Source of the DNA: Xanthomonas axonopodis
Lineage (GTDB): Bacteria; Pseudomonadota; Gammaproteobacteria; Xanthomonadales; Xanthomonadaceae
Length of the DNA: 64,000 bases
Direction: 5' to 3'
NCBI RefSeq assembly: GCF_001304695.1
Contig: NZ_JFAQ01000087.1
Location: 1 to 64,000, forward strand
The position numbers and the translations under genes were made by a program. The notes under the pieces are model-generated. The model was not told the DNA's origin. It made no database searches and saw nothing but the letters and a program-made list of their open reading frames with translations. This document shows positions 47,829 through 59,178 of the stretch, in pieces. Each line of letters opens with the position of its first letter. Within the stretch, counting starts at the first letter, position 1.

Positions 47829-48301
47829 AGGCATCTCTGCAACGCGGCACGCGGTGGTGGCAGATGCGTGCGCCGCGAGAGCGGCTCATGCTGGGGGTCA
47901 TGTGCGCAGCGATGGCGGCATTCGTCGACTGGTATGCGCTTTACACCCCATTGCGGCACTGGCATGACCGGGCCTGGGCGCACGATGCCGAAGCAGCGCA
48001 ACTGGTGCTTGACGTCTCTACGCAGGCGGCAACACCCAAACGCACTGCCGCACCGGGCTCGGCAACATTGGCCGAGATCATCGCAAGCAGCGCACGCGAT
48101 GCCGGCGTCAGCATCGCCTCTCAGCAACGCAGCGCCGCGGGTGGGGTAGACGTACAGATCGACGCGGTCGGGGCCACCGCCTTGTTTGGCTTGCTTGAGC
48201 GCTTGCGGCAGGCAGATGGTTTAGCGCCGACGCAGCTGAGCGTTGTGCGCGATCAGGGCCAACTCCGCGTACGCTGCAGTTTTGCGGAAGCTACCCCGTG
48301 A
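47825..48301 (+). CDS. xcsM: Type II secretion protein GspM (xcs system)
   Basis: 158 residues. Short cytoplasmic tail (MKASLQRGTRWWQMRAPRERLML), one transmembrane helix (GVMCAAMAAFVDWYALY), then a coiled segment and ferredoxin-like periplasmic domain (LAEIIASSARDAGVSI, ALFGLLERLRQ). GspM binds GspL in the assembly platform. Intact, but without gspC-K in the window it probably has no working system. Overlaps gspL and gspN by 4 bases each. Confidence 0.82.
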   Translation: MKASLQRGTRWWQMRAPRERLMLGVMCAAMAAFVDWYALYTPLRHWHDRAWAHDAEAAQLVLDVSTQAATPKRTAAPGSATLAEIIASSARDAGVSIASQQRSAAGGVDVQIDAVGATALFGLLERLRQADGLAPTQLSVVRDQGQLRVRCSFAEATP

Positions 48302-49017
48302 CACGTTTGCTTTGGGCCTTGATCCTGCTGTTGATGCTGGGTGTCGCCTTGATCGCGTCGCTGCCTTTGCGCCTGATGCTGCCGCGCGAGGGTTTACCGT
48401 TCTCGGTGCTGGACGTGCAGGGCTCGATATGGGCCGGCACGTTGCGGCAGGTGCGATGGCAGGGCATCGCGTTCGGCGATGTCGCAGTCAGGCCGCGCGT
48501 CTGGCCGCTATTGCGTGGCGAGCGTCAGGTGCACTTACAGTCCACGCAGCTGCAACTGCTGTTGGTGGATGGCGCGCAACACGGCATTCGCAATGCACAG
48601 GGCCAACTGCTGGTGCGCCAGCCGGGTGGTGTGGCGCTGATCGATCTGGCGTTGCAGCTGGAGCAGGTGGATCTGCTATTCGATGCCACCGGCTGCGTGC
48701 AGGCGCATGGGCGGGTCAGCCTGCAACTGCTGGCAAGTGGCGCGGGCGACCTTCCAGGTCTGCCGCCACTGCGCTTGTCCGGGCAGCCAATGTGCGTGGA
48801 TCACACCACGGTGCTGACCTTGCTGCCCGACACCGCATTACCTGCCGGCGTACAGGCTGAAGTACAGCTGCAACTCTGGCCAGATGGACGCTGGCAACTG
48901 CAGTCGCGCGTCGATCCGGCGCAGGACACGGTGTTGGGTATCGGGCTGCACTTACTGGATTTCGCTACCACGCGGGAGCGCGGGTTTTTGCGCAAGGACC
49001 AAGGACGATTGCGTTAG
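48298..49017 (+). CDS. xcsN: Type II secretion protein GspN (xcs system)
   Basis: 239 residues. N-terminal membrane anchor (LLWALILLLMLGVALIASLPL), then a beta-rich periplasmic domain typical of GspN (LPREGLPFSVLDVQGSIWAGTLRQVRWQGIAFGDVAVRPRVWPLL). Last gene of the xcs operon remnant. GspN is absent from many type II systems but is present in xcs clusters. Ends in TAG. Confidence 0.8.
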   Translation: MTRLLWALILLLMLGVALIASLPLRLMLPREGLPFSVLDVQGSIWAGTLRQVRWQGIAFGDVAVRPRVWPLLRGERQVHLQSTQLQLLLVDGAQHGIRNAQGQLLVRQPGGVALIDLALQLEQVDLLFDATGCVQAHGRVSLQLLASGAGDLPGLPPLRLSGQPMCVDHTTVLTLLPDTALPAGVQAEVQLQLWPDGRWQLQSRVDPAQDTVLGIGLHLLDFATTRERGFLRKDQGRLR

Positions 49018-49293
49018 AAGCGGCATGACTGGCTGTGCGCCGCAGCACCGGGCTACTGCACCATGAGCGTGCATGCATCGCAGCGTATGCGTTCGTCCCG
49101 TACGCTTCGATGGCATGCTGACTGATTCGTTGACAACGTTGTCTTCATGGCGCCGCAGGGAGTCATCGCGGCACACGTCGGCCTGTGCGGAGACGTGCGA
49201 CACGTGCGTTGGAACACCCATGAGCAGGCTGCAGGGCATCGTGACGCAGCTCGCAGTGATTGCGCTGCCGTGACCGCGACTTGGATCGCACAG

Positions 49294-49332
49294 AATTGGT
49301 CTGATCACTAAGAATTGGTTACTGACTGGTCC
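49294..49332. promoter_or_regulatory. Candidate NagQ (GntR-type) operator pair
   Basis: Two AATTGGT motifs 19 bases apart; the second continues as AATTGGT-TACTGA-CTGGTCC. This form (AATTGGT-N6-YTGGWCC) recurs directly before nagQ. HutC-type GntR regulators of GlcNAc genes bind TGGT-containing sites, so NagQ is the likely binder, by inference. Confidence 0.45.
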
Positions 49333-49448
49333 TGTGACAACGACGCCCGATATGCACCCAATCTCCTTGTGTGCACCGTCGATGCCCAATGGCACCAGGG
49401 ATTGGGCGCGTTATGAGCGAGCAATCAAACACTTTTCGAAAGTGACTG

Positions 49449-49505
49449 TTGACACGATCTTTTAGAGACCATAAGAATCAACTCCACTGAATTGGTACTT
49501 GCCAG
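49449..49505 (+). promoter_or_regulatory. Possible promoter with an AATTGGTAC operator
   Basis: TTGACA at 49449-49454, a 17-base spacer and a poor -10 (TAAGAA), followed at 49489 by AATTGGTACTT. The motif just downstream of the -10 would let a repressor block the start of the long rightward locus. Confidence 0.35.
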
Positions 49506-49740
49506 TCAGGGCCGTTGATCAGCAATGGCATGCGGTGCCCGTCCTGGGAGGGACGCGGCATCGGCGCCTACGGGGGGCCGTATGGGGTGCTCGCAGACAA
49601 CAGATCGCAGGCAGTTCCGGACGTCCGGGACTGGTGACCTGTGCACGCGTGGTTGGGTTGCCAGCGCCGGGATCTGTCATCGCTGATCGAGCGGAATGCC
49701 AGTCGCGTTGTCGTCCAGCCATTCCACTTCAGGATCTCTC

Positions 49741-52341
49741 ATGTCGCCTCTCCCGCGTGCCTCGCTGCGGTGTTGTTCGCCCTCGTCGCTGTCCCTTGCC
49801 ATTGGGCTGTCGCTGCTTGCCTGCGGCGCCAACGCGCAGACACAGGACGCAGCGTCGGCGCAGATCCCCCAGCTCGACACCATCAAGGTCACCAGCTCTT
49901 ACCAGAAGAGCCTGATCACCGCGATGGACAACAAGCGCGACGACGTGCGCATGACCGATGGCATCTCTGCACAGGACAGTGGCCTGGGGCCGCAATATTC
50001 GGCCACCACCATCAACGGCCAGGTGATCAAAAGCGCCGATTTCACCGATGGCTTCCGCTACGACATCATCCAGCCAGAAGTGGCTGCCGGGATCGAGGTG
50101 ATTAAATCGCCGTCGGCGGACATGGATGCCGGTGGGCTGTCGGGCACGGTCAACATCAACACCACCAAACCATTGGACTACCAGCAGACCAAGCTGTTGT
50201 TCTCTGCGAAAACGCAGTACTCCGAATTTGCCGGCGGTTCGCCAACACCCAAGGGCGTGCTGACCTATATCGACCAGTTCAAGTTCGGTGGCGGCGATCT
50301 TGGCGTGTTTCTGAGTGCCGGCCATCAGAAGCTGAAGGATCGTGCCGATTATCTGTGGATCGACCGGTGGTATACGCAAGCCACCGACGCCGGCACGTTG
50401 TATCTCCCGCGCCGTCCGCGCTATCGCTCGATCGAGCGCGAGACCACGCGTAAGATGTTCAATGGCGGGTTGCAATGGAAGCCTAGCCAGCAGCTGGAGA
50501 TGAATCTCACTGCGCTGTATTCGCAGGACAGGACCACCAACGACATGAATCAGCTGGTCTACTCGTTCGAGCGCAGTCCGCTGACGGTGCTGCAGACCAA
50601 CGGGCTGACCGCCACACAGGTGTCGGCGTCGGATTACTGGCTGGAAAACAATCACCAGATCGAACAGCACAATCTGTCCACGCAGTTACTCACCTATGAC
50701 TTCAAGTGGAAGGGCGATACCTGGACGCTGAGTGGCGCGGCCAATTACACCCAGGGCAAGACCGACGAGAACGAGCGTGCCGCGATTCTGGGCCGGATTC
50801 CCTCGTCGACGCTGCTGGATACCTCCAATCCCGACGCGATCTCGCTGACAACCGATGCCGACGCCAACGATGCCAGCGCTTGGAACAAGACCAATCTGGT
50901 GCGTAGCGAATATCCAAACGGCTCCATCTAGTCGCTCAGCAACAAGGAGTGGTCGCTGCAACTGGATGCTGAACGGTATCTGGAACTTGGCGCGTTGAAC
51001 GCGGTGCGCTTCGGTGCCAAATACCGCCGCGAAACCTTCGACCGCGATGTGCGTCGACGCGACTTCCTGTATCTGCTCAGAACCGGTGCGGTCTCGGGCT
51101 TCGACATATTCCCGGAACTGTCCGCCGCCAGCAGCACGGTCAACAACTTCCTTGACGGACAACTGGCCTCGCAGGACAGCTGGGTCAGCCTCGACATCGC
51201 GGCATACGCGCGCTCGTTGGCGGCCGCGGGCATCACCGTGCCGGTCCTGTTCGCACCGCAGAGCAGCTATAGCATCGAGAACGACATTTCTTCGGCGTAT
51301 GCAATGGCGCGCATCGACACCGATATCGGCAGCATGCGTTTGCGCGGCAACCTCGGCATGCGCTACGAAAATACCAAACGCACCACCGATACCTACCTGA
51401 CCCAGGCGCAGGCTGCGAGCGACGACGCCAATATCGTGGTCGGCACCGCCCGCGCGCCATACGAGTATTCCAATTGGTTGCCCAGCCTGAACCTGGTGCT
51501 GGACATGCGCGAAGACCTGTTGCTGCGCTTTGCGGCCGCCAAGGTCCTGGTGCGGCCGATTCTGGACAGCAATACCGCCATTGCCTCAACGATCTCCACC
51601 GGCACCAATACGGGCGGCACCACCACCTATGTCGTCACCCAGGGCCAGACCGATCTGAAGGCATTGACCGCCGATCAAGCCGACTTGAGCCTGGAGTGGT
51701 AATACGGCAACGGCGGCGCGCTGACCGTGGCCGGATTCTGGAAAAACATCAAGAACGGCATCTTCAACAGCATCGTCTGCCCTGCTGCCTTCAACGGCAC
51801 CGGGCTGTCCAGCAATGCAGCCGGCGACTGTGTGAGCAATAACGGCGATATCTACGAGATCACCGCCACCACCAACGATCCGAGCAAGGTCAAGATCCGC
51901 GGTTACGAGCTGGGCTGGACGCAGTCGCTGGATGCTTGGTTGCCGATCGATGGCTTCGGGTTCACCACCAACTTCACCCGAGTGATTCCGCAGCGCGATA
52001 CCGATTTCAAGATCCGCAACCTGTCCGAACAAACCTGGAACGCCACCGCGTATTGGGAAAGCGAGCATTACTCGGCACGCGTGTCGCTCAATCATCGTAG
52101 TGAGTACGAACAGGACATCAGCGACAGCTTCTTCGCGCGCGAAGGCCACATCATGAAGGCGCGCACGCAATTGGATGCAGTGCTTGGCTACCAGGTCAAC
52201 GACAAGCTGAGTTTCCAGCTGGGCGGCCTGAATCTCACCAACCGAAAGGAAGAGGCGTACAAGAACATGCCCAGCCGCTGGCAGATGACCGGCGTCACCG
52301 GGCGCAGCTACTACCTGTCGATGCAGTGGGACACGTTTTGA
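49741..52341 (+). pseudogene. TonB-dependent receptor of the GlcNAc locus, two in-frame stops
   Basis: 867-codon outer-membrane receptor of the carbohydrate-uptake kind. Signal peptide (LSLAIGLSLLACGANAQ), TonB-box region (IPQLDTIKVTSS), plug (DGISAQDSGLGPQYS, EVIKSPSADMDAGGLSGTVNINT) and a barrel ending YYLSMQWDTF with the C-terminal Phe. One frame throughout, with TAG at 50929-50931 (NGSI*SLSNKEW) and TAA at 51700-51702 (SLEW*YGNGG). The first is a CAG-to-TAG type change. By position it imported GlcNAc-containing glycans for the glycosidases downstream. Confidence 0.86.
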
Positions 52342-52494
52342 TGCCTGGGCATTGCGCCTCGTGCCGCCGTGCGCAGCTGCGTACGGCGGCACGCAGTGAG
52401 GGCAACGGTGCCGGTGCAGGGGATGCGAGCCTTGCTGTGATAGCAGTGCGGATACCCCGTGGGGTGCGTGCAGTGCAGTCGATCAGGCGCTGCC

Positions 52495-55358
52495 ATGCGC
52501 AGGCGTGAGTTCCTTGCCGGCAGCGTCTGTGCCTCGTCGCTGCTTGGCGTGCCCGCGTTGGTGTCTGGCGCGGCAATCGCCGACGCCACGCGTGTCGCCA
52601 ATCGTGCCAAGCCGCCTCCCACGCCACAGGGATTCTCGGCAGATACCGGCGGCCAGTGGCTGGATCTGGACGAGGGATGGCGCTTCCATGCCGGCGAGCT
52701 GCCGTTTCCGCGCCTATTGGGGCAGGACGAGACGTACGCCAATGGCAAGGCGGGCCGGGCCTGGGGGGCGGCGGCGCCGGACTTCGACGATCCCGCCTGG
52801 CGGCAGGTGCAATTGCCGCACGATTTTGTGGTGGAGCAATCGGTGCATGCCGACGCCAACGTCGCGCAGGGCTATCGCCCGCGCGGTATTGGCCACGCTC
52901 CGGTTGGAAGAGGCGGTCCGCGGCCAGGCGGTGGAACTGCGTCTGGACGGCATCGCCAGCCATGCCACGGTGTGGGTCAACGGTATGCTGCTGGCGCGCA
53001 GTTGGAGTGGCTATAACGGGCTGGTGATCGACCTCACGCCGGTCGCACGCTACGGCAACGCATTGAATAGCATCGCCATCCGCGTCGATGCAGAGGCCAT
53101 GGATGGGTGGTGGTACGAAGGCGGCGGCATCTACCGACATACCTGGTTGGTGCTGCGTGCGCCCCTGCATATCGCTGGCGACGGCCTGGCCGCAGTGCCG
53201 CGCGAAGGTCCAGGCGATGTCTGGCAGGTGCCGGTGCAGGTGGATCTTGTCAACAGCGGCGAACAGCCCGCTGATGCGTTGGTAGCGCTCGTCTTGCGAG
53301 ATGCGCATGGCGCTGCCGTGGCGCATGGCGAGACGCAACTGCGGCTCGCTGCCTTCGATACTGCGCAGGCAGTGATCAGTATCGCAGTGCCACAGCCGCA
53401 ACGCTGGAGCGTGGAAACACCGGTGCTGTATCGCCTGCAAGCCGAGGTGCGTAGCTCAGGCGGTCGCAGTGACCGTGCCGCGTGCGACGTCGGTTTTCGT
53501 AGCCTGCGCTTCGATGCCGATCTTGGTTTTTTTCTCAACGGGCGTCCGCTCAAGATCAAGGGCGTCTGTCTGCATCAGGACCATGCCGGGGTCGGCGTGG
53601 CGCTGCCCGATGCGCTGCATGTCTTTCGTCTGCAGCGCCTGAAGTCGATGGGCTGCAATGCCATCCGTCTCCATCATGCGGTGGCGCCGGAACTACTGCA
53701 GGCCTGCGACCGTCTCGGCATGTTGGTGATGGCCGAAAACCGTCTGTTCAATCCTGCGCCCGACTATGTGGCGTTGCTGCGCAACATGGTGCGGCGCCAG
53801 CGCAATCATCCCAGCGTGTTTCTGTGGTCGCTGCTCAACGAAGAGCCGCTGCAAGGTACCGCGACCGGTTACGCGATCATGGCGCGCGCCGCCAACGCAC
53901 TGCGTTCGCTCGACGACACCCGCCCGATCACCGCCGGTATGAACGACGGCATGTTCGCCGCCCGCGGCGCGGCCGATGTAGTGGACGTGCTCGGTTTCAA
54001 CTATCGCCAGTACAACTACGACCGCGTGCATGCGGCACGTCCGCGCACGCCGATGTTGTCCAGCGAAGACACCAGCACGTTTCAGACGCGTGGTGCGTGG
54101 TTCACCGATCTGGATGCGCACGTGGTCGCCGAAGACGACAGCCTGGCCGCGGACTGGGGCAATACCCATCGCCGTGCCTGGCAGCTGATTGCCGAACGCC
54201 CGTTTGTCGCCGGCAGTTTCGTGTGGACCGGTTTCGACTATCGCGGCGAACCCACACCGTTCGAGTGGCCATCGGTCGGGTCGTTCTTCGGCATCATGGA
54301 CCAATGCGGATTCGCCAAGGGCGCCTATTGGTTGCGCCGCGCCGGTGCTACACCTGTTGCCGCACTGGAAGTGGCCCGGCCGCGAAGGCCAACCGATCAA
54401 GGTGATGGCGTTCTGCAACGCCGCGCAGGTGGAGCTGTAGCTCAACGGCCGCTCGCTCGGGAAACAAGCGGTGGATCGTGCGCAATCGAATCAATGGCAG
54501 GTGGACTATGCGCCGGGCGTGCTCGAAGCGGTGGCCTGGCGCGATGGGCACGAAGTGGCGCGCGCGCGCGTGGAAACCACCGGCGTGCCGGTCGCGCTCA
54601 AGCTCACCCCCGACCGCCGCGGACTGCGCGGCGATGGTCGCGATGCGCAACCGGTGACCTTGGAAGCGGTGGACGCACAGGGGCGTCACGTTCCCGATTG
54701 CAATGTAGTGCTGACGCTGCAGATCAACGGCGGCCGGCTGCTGGGCGTCGGTAATGGCGACCCAAATGCACATGCCGCCGATCAAAGCATGCAGGTGGCG
54801 TTGTTCAACGGACTGGCGCAGGCAATCGTGCAGGCCGGGCGCGGCGCGGGTGTGTTACGACTGCAGGCGCATAGCCCGGGATTGCGCAATGCAGTGCTTG
54901 AGATCGGCTGCACGTCGGTGCCGCTACCGGCGTCGGTGCCGATCACCGCGCCAGTGATGGTGGTCGAAAGCTGGCGCCACACCGCTGCATTCGCGTAGCC
55001 ACCGGCGCCGGATCTCCCGCGCCGTCCCAACGACAACAATAGCTGGAGCAATACGCTGCCCGGTACGTTGGAAAGCGCCCCCGAACGTGCCGGCTATGTG
55101 TTGTACCGCACTCAATTCACGCCCTGGCAGGGCATGCAAACCCACGGCGGCATGCTCGACCTGGGCCGCCTCAGCGGGCCAGCGCAGGTATTTCTGGACG
55201 GCCGCGCGGTCGTCAACGCAGCGGCCGGCACGCCGATCACTGTGGCGCTCGCACCGGCCACCGGCGAGCGCACGCTGGCAGTGATTGTGCAGGTCGCTGC
55301 CGATCAGCCGTTTGGATTCCACGCCGTTGTCACCGTGCATTATCGGAACTCGCCATGA
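52495..55358 (+). pseudogene. GH2 glycoside hydrolase (beta-galactosidase-like), two frame breaks and two amber codons
   Basis: Tat-type signal (MRRREFLAGS), then a GH2 sugar-binding domain, immunoglobulin-like domain and catalytic barrel with acid/base Glu in LLNEEPLQG and a nucleophile Glu in MLSSEDTSTF. Lesions: a small deletion at about 52890-52900, where GIG should continue as WYRRTLRLEE; a second break at about 54335-54350 after AYWLRR; TAG at 54438-54440 (AAQVEL*LNGRS); and TAG at 54996-54998 (HTAAFA*PPAP). The final part reads on to TGA at 55356-55358, overlapping the GH89 start. Substrate was probably a beta-galactoside in a GlcNAc-rich glycan. Confidence 0.85.
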
Positions 55359-57808
55359 CCGCCTCACTGTTTTCCCCATCGTCCCCTGCGCGCCTGTTCG
55401 CCGCGGCGCTGGGTGCGTTGCTTGCCATTCCCTTCACCGTGCTGGCCGCACCGCCCGCGCAGGCGGTGGTGCAACGCCTGATCGGCGCGCGTGCCGCCCA
55501 GTTCGAGATGACCGTGGCGCCGCGCGGCGGCGACGGCGCGGACTGGTATCGCATCGACGCCGGCGGCGAGACGGTGCGTATTGCCGGTTCCTCGCAGGTG
55601 GCCTTGGCGCGCGGTGCCTACGCCTATCTTAGCCAGGCCGGCGCGGCGTCGATGAGTTGGGAAGGCGACCGCGTGGCGCTGCCGGCGCAATGGCCGGCCT
55701 ACCGAGGCGGCCAGGTGCGCACGCCGTTTGCCCATCGCGCCTATCTCAATACCTGCACCTGCGGCTACACCACGTCGTTCTGGGATTGGCCACGCTGGCA
55801 GCGCGAGATCGATTGGATGGCCTTGCACGGTATCGACATGCCGCTGGCGATGGAAGGTCAGGAAGCGATCTGGCAAGCGCTGTGGCGCGAGTTCGCTGTC
55901 AGCGATGCTGCGCTGGCGGAGTATTTCTCCGGCCCGGCGTTCACCCCGTGGCAGCGCATGGGCAATATCGAAGACTATCGTGCGCCGCTGCCGCAACAAT
56001 GGATCGACAGCAAGCGCATGCTGCAGAAGCAGATTCTCACGCGCATGCGCGAGTTGGGCATGCAGCCGGTGCTGCCGGCATTTGCCGGCTACGTGCCCAA
56101 GGCGTTCGCGCAGGCGCATCCAAAGGCGCGCATCTACCGCATGCGCGCCTGGGAGGGCTTTCACGAAACCTATTGGCTGGATCCGCGCGACCCGTTGTTT
56201 TCCAAGGTCGCACGGCGGTTCCTGGAGCTGTACACACAGAGTTACGGTGCAGGCGAGTTCTACCTGGCCGATGCCTTCAACGAAATGCTGCCGCCGGTGG
56301 CCGACACGACGGCAGCGACGTGGCCGCCGCCAAATACGGCGACAGCATCGCCAACTCCAATGGCGCACGCGCCAAAGCGGTGCCGTCAGCGCAACGCGAT
56401 GCATGCCTGGCTGTTCGGTGCCGACCGCGAGTTCTGGCAACCGCAGGCGATCGCCGCGTTTCTCGGCAAGGTGCCCGACGCGCGCCTGATGGTGCTGGAC
56501 ATCGGCAACGACCGCTATCCCGGTACCTGGAAGGCATCGCAGGCATTCGACAACAAGCAATGGATCTACGGCTACGTGCACAACTACGGCGCCAGCAATC
56601 CGCTGTATGGCGATTTCGCGTTCTACCGGCAGGATCTGCAAGCCTTGCTGACCGATCCGGACAAGCGCAATTTACGCGGGTTCGGCGTGTTTCCGGATGG
56701 CCTGCACAGCAACTCGGTGGTCTACGAGTATCTCTACGCGCTTGCCTGGGAAGGCCCGCAACAACCCTGGTCGCAGTGGCTCACGCAGTATCTTCGCGCG
56801 CGCTATGGACGCAGCGATGCGGCACTACTGAGCGCATGGTCTGATCTGGAAGCAAGCATCTACCAGACCCGCTACTGGTCGCCCCGCTGGTGGAACAAGC
56901 GTGCAGGTGCCTACCTGCTGTTCAAGCGGCCGACCGCCGACATCGTCAACTTCGACGATCGTCCCGGCGACCCGCAGCGTCTGCGACGCGCGATCAATGC
57001 GTTGCTGCAGCAGGCCAGCCGTTATGCCGACGCGCCGTTGTACCGCTACGATTTGATCGAAGACGCGCGCCACTGTCTGAGCCTGCAGGTCGACCGTCAA
57101 TTGCAGGCGGTGGTGCAGGCCTATAATGCCGGCGATTTCGCGCGCGGCGATGCACAACTGGCGCGCACCACGCACCTGGTTCAGGGACTGGATACGCTGG
57201 TCGGTGGTCAACACGAAACCCTGGCCGACTGGACCGGCCAGGCTGCCGCTGCGGCCGGCAATGATGCCGGATTGCGGCGCGCCTATGTCGGCAATGCGCG
57301 TGCGCAGGTCAGTGTCTGGGGGGGCGACGGCAATCTTGCCGATGACGCGTCCAAGGCGTGGCAGGGCATGTACGCGGATTTCTATCTGCAGCGCTGGACG
57401 CGCTTTCTCAGTGCGTATCGCGCCGCACGCAAGGCCGGCACACCGTTCGACGCGGCGGCAGTGGAGACGCAGCTTGCAACATGGGAACGCCAATGGGCCG
57501 ATCAGGACCAGGTGCCGAAGCGTCAGCCACCACACGATCCACTGAGCTTGCTGCAGATTCTGCTGGTACAAGTAGATGCGCACGATCCAGCGCAAAGCGC
57601 TTCGCAAAGCCATCGGCAAGGCGCGGGGCAGGAAAGCGCATACGGCGCGGTGCAAGGCGCCCCCGCAAGGTGCCGCCCGATGAACGAGACTCTATTGCAT
57701 GTGGTGGTCATGCATGAGCGCAGTTGCATCGATCTAAGGGGCCAGACCACGAGGTGTGCATACGCACACCGCATCCATCTCGACGATGTGGACAAGGGCG
57801 TGCAATGA
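55355..57808 (+). pseudogene. Alpha-N-acetylglucosaminidase (GH89, NAGLU-like) with an internal frame swap and deletion
   Basis: 817 open codons. Signal peptide (FAAALGALLAIPFTVLAA), GH89 N-domain, and barrel with AYLNTCTCGYTTSFWDW, IDMPLAMEGQEAIWQ, the catalytic Glu in DAFNEMLPP and a second conserved acid in LYALAWEGPQQPW. Between about 56300 and 56400 the protein-like sequence (DVAAAKYGDSIANSNGARAK) is one base off. The frame is regained at WLFGADREFW with about 20 expected residues (the VWVMQGW region) missing. So the frame is open but about 30 residues of the core are scrambled. The stop overlaps nagX by 4 bases. Activity is doubtful. Confidence 0.75.
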
Positions 57809-58965
57809 GCGCACAAAAACCCGTGGCGGCCACTGCAACCGCACCGCCAACTCGCGAACGCTTTCTCTCGCTGGACGTGTTCCGCGGTCTGACCATTTTC
57901 TTAATGATTCTGGTCAACACCGCCGGCGCTGGCGCTCAGGCATACGCGCAGCTGACCCACGCGGCCTGGTTCGGCTTCACGCTGGCCGATCTGGTGTTTC
58001 CTTCGTTCCTGTTCGCCGTCGGCAGCGCGATGAGTTTTGCGCTGGCAACGAACACGCCACATCTGCAGTTTCTCGGCCGCGTGAGCAAACGCGCTGCGCT
58101 GATCGTGCTGTGCGGAGTGTTGATGTACTGGGTTCCGTTTTTCCATCTGCAGCCCTATGGCGGATGGGCGTTCACGACGGTCGATCAACTTCGCCTGACC
58201 GGCGTGTTGCAGCGGATCGGCCTGTGCTACCTGGCCGCGGCATTGCTGGTGCGCTATCTGCCGCCACGCGGCATCGTGCCTGCGTGTGTTGTGCTGCTGC
58301 TGGGTTACTGGGCAGTGTTGTACGTCTTCGGCCAACCCGGCGCAGAGTTGAGCAAGACCGGCAATGCCGGCACCCGCCTGGATCTGTGGCTATACGGGCG
58401 TGAGCATCTGTATCGCAAGGACGGCGGCTTCGATCCCGAGGGCGTGCTCGGCACGCTGTCGGCCACGGTCAACGTGCTGGCCGGTTATCTGTGTGGGCGC
58501 TTCCTGCAGCGACATGGCAAAACGATCGCCAGCACGCGCACGTTATTGTTGGCTGGCGCGGGTCTGGTGCTGCTGGCGCTGCTCTGGGCGCCCGCCTGGC
58601 CGTTGTCGAAAAAACTCTGGAGTGGGTCGTTCGTCGCTTGCACGATCGGCCTGGATCTGCTGGCGCTGGGCGTGCTGGTGTACCTGCTGGAGTTGCGCGG
58701 CTGGATCGGCGGCAGCGGCTTGTTCACTGTGCTGGGGCGCAACCCGCTGGCGATCTACTTGTTTTCCGAATTGTTCGTGGTGGTGTTGCGGCTGATCCCG
58801 GTTGGCAGCTCCGGCCTGGACCTGTACGCCTGGGCCGGGATCCGTGTGTTCCAGACCATTGCGCCAGGTCTGCTCGGGTCGCTGCTGTGCGCGCTGAGCT
58901 ACACGCTGGTGTGCTGCGCCGTGGGTTGGTGGATGGATCGGCGGCGCTGGTATCTGCGGTTGTGA
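57805..58965 (+). CDS. nagX: NagX-like membrane acyltransferase-family protein (DUF5009)
   Basis: 386 residues, about ten transmembrane helices. RFLSLDVFRGLTIFLMILVN is the N-terminal signature of the heparan-alpha-glucosaminide N-acetyltransferase/DUF5009 family, with FPSFLFAVGSAM, RVSKRAALIVLCGVLMYW, LRLTGVLQRIGLCYLAAAL and LGRNPLAIYLFSELF. In other bacteria nagX lies in GlcNAc operons and is thought to handle GlcNAc or chitobiose at the inner membrane. Intact, and start-coupled to the GH89 gene. Confidence 0.82.
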   Translation: MSAQKPVAATATAPPTRERFLSLDVFRGLTIFLMILVNTAGAGAQAYAQLTHAAWFGFTLADLVFPSFLFAVGSAMSFALATNTPHLQFLGRVSKRAALIVLCGVLMYWVPFFHLQPYGGWAFTTVDQLRLTGVLQRIGLCYLAAALLVRYLPPRGIVPACVVLLLGYWAVLYVFGQPGAELSKTGNAGTRLDLWLYGREHLYRKDGGFDPEGVLGTLSATVNVLAGYLCGRFLQRHGKTIASTRTLLLAGAGLVLLALLWAPAWPLSKKLWSGSFVACTIGLDLLALGVLVYLLELRGWIGGSGLFTVLGRNPLAIYLFSELFVVVLRLIPVGSSGLDLYAWAGIRVFQTIAPGLLGSLLCALSYTLVCCAVGWWMDRRRWYLRL

Positions 58966-59127
58966 TGGCCTCGCCAATCGGGCGAGGCGCCAGGGTGCAA
59001 CGCACTGACCCGCTATGGCCATGCTCGCGCGATGTGGACCAGGGGGCTGCGGTCTATACGTCACCGCAGGGCAAGTCATGCTGTCGCGCGCTTTCGGGGG
59101 CGCCCACGGCCTGATGCGCGCCGGGCA

Positions 59128-59147
59128 AATTGGTACTATATTGGACC
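59128..59147. promoter_or_regulatory. Candidate NagQ operator before nagQ
   Basis: AATTGGT-ACTATA-TTGGACC. Its core is a 16-bp imperfect palindrome (12 of 16 positions symmetric) ending 31 bases before the nagQ ATG. The same form stands before the locus's TonB receptor, suggesting autoregulation and co-regulation. Confidence 0.5.
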
Positions 59148-59178
59148 TAACAATCCACGTCGGTCCGGAGGACAGGCA

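Larger units (their letters stand above)
49018..49740. other. 723-base spacer upstream of the GlcNAc-locus TonB receptor
   Basis: No gene seen. It contains three copies of AATTGGT (49294, 49313 and 49489), one in the form AATTGGT-N6-CTGGTCC, which also occurs before nagQ, and a possible -35 TTGACA at 49449. It is distinctly more AT-rich than its surroundings from 49290 to 49500. Confidence 0.5.

Noticed and set aside
47773-47967. Extended C-terminus of GspL as read in the open frame
   Set aside because: It results from a one-base deletion. The true end lies in another frame and meets the gspM start with the usual 4-base overlap.
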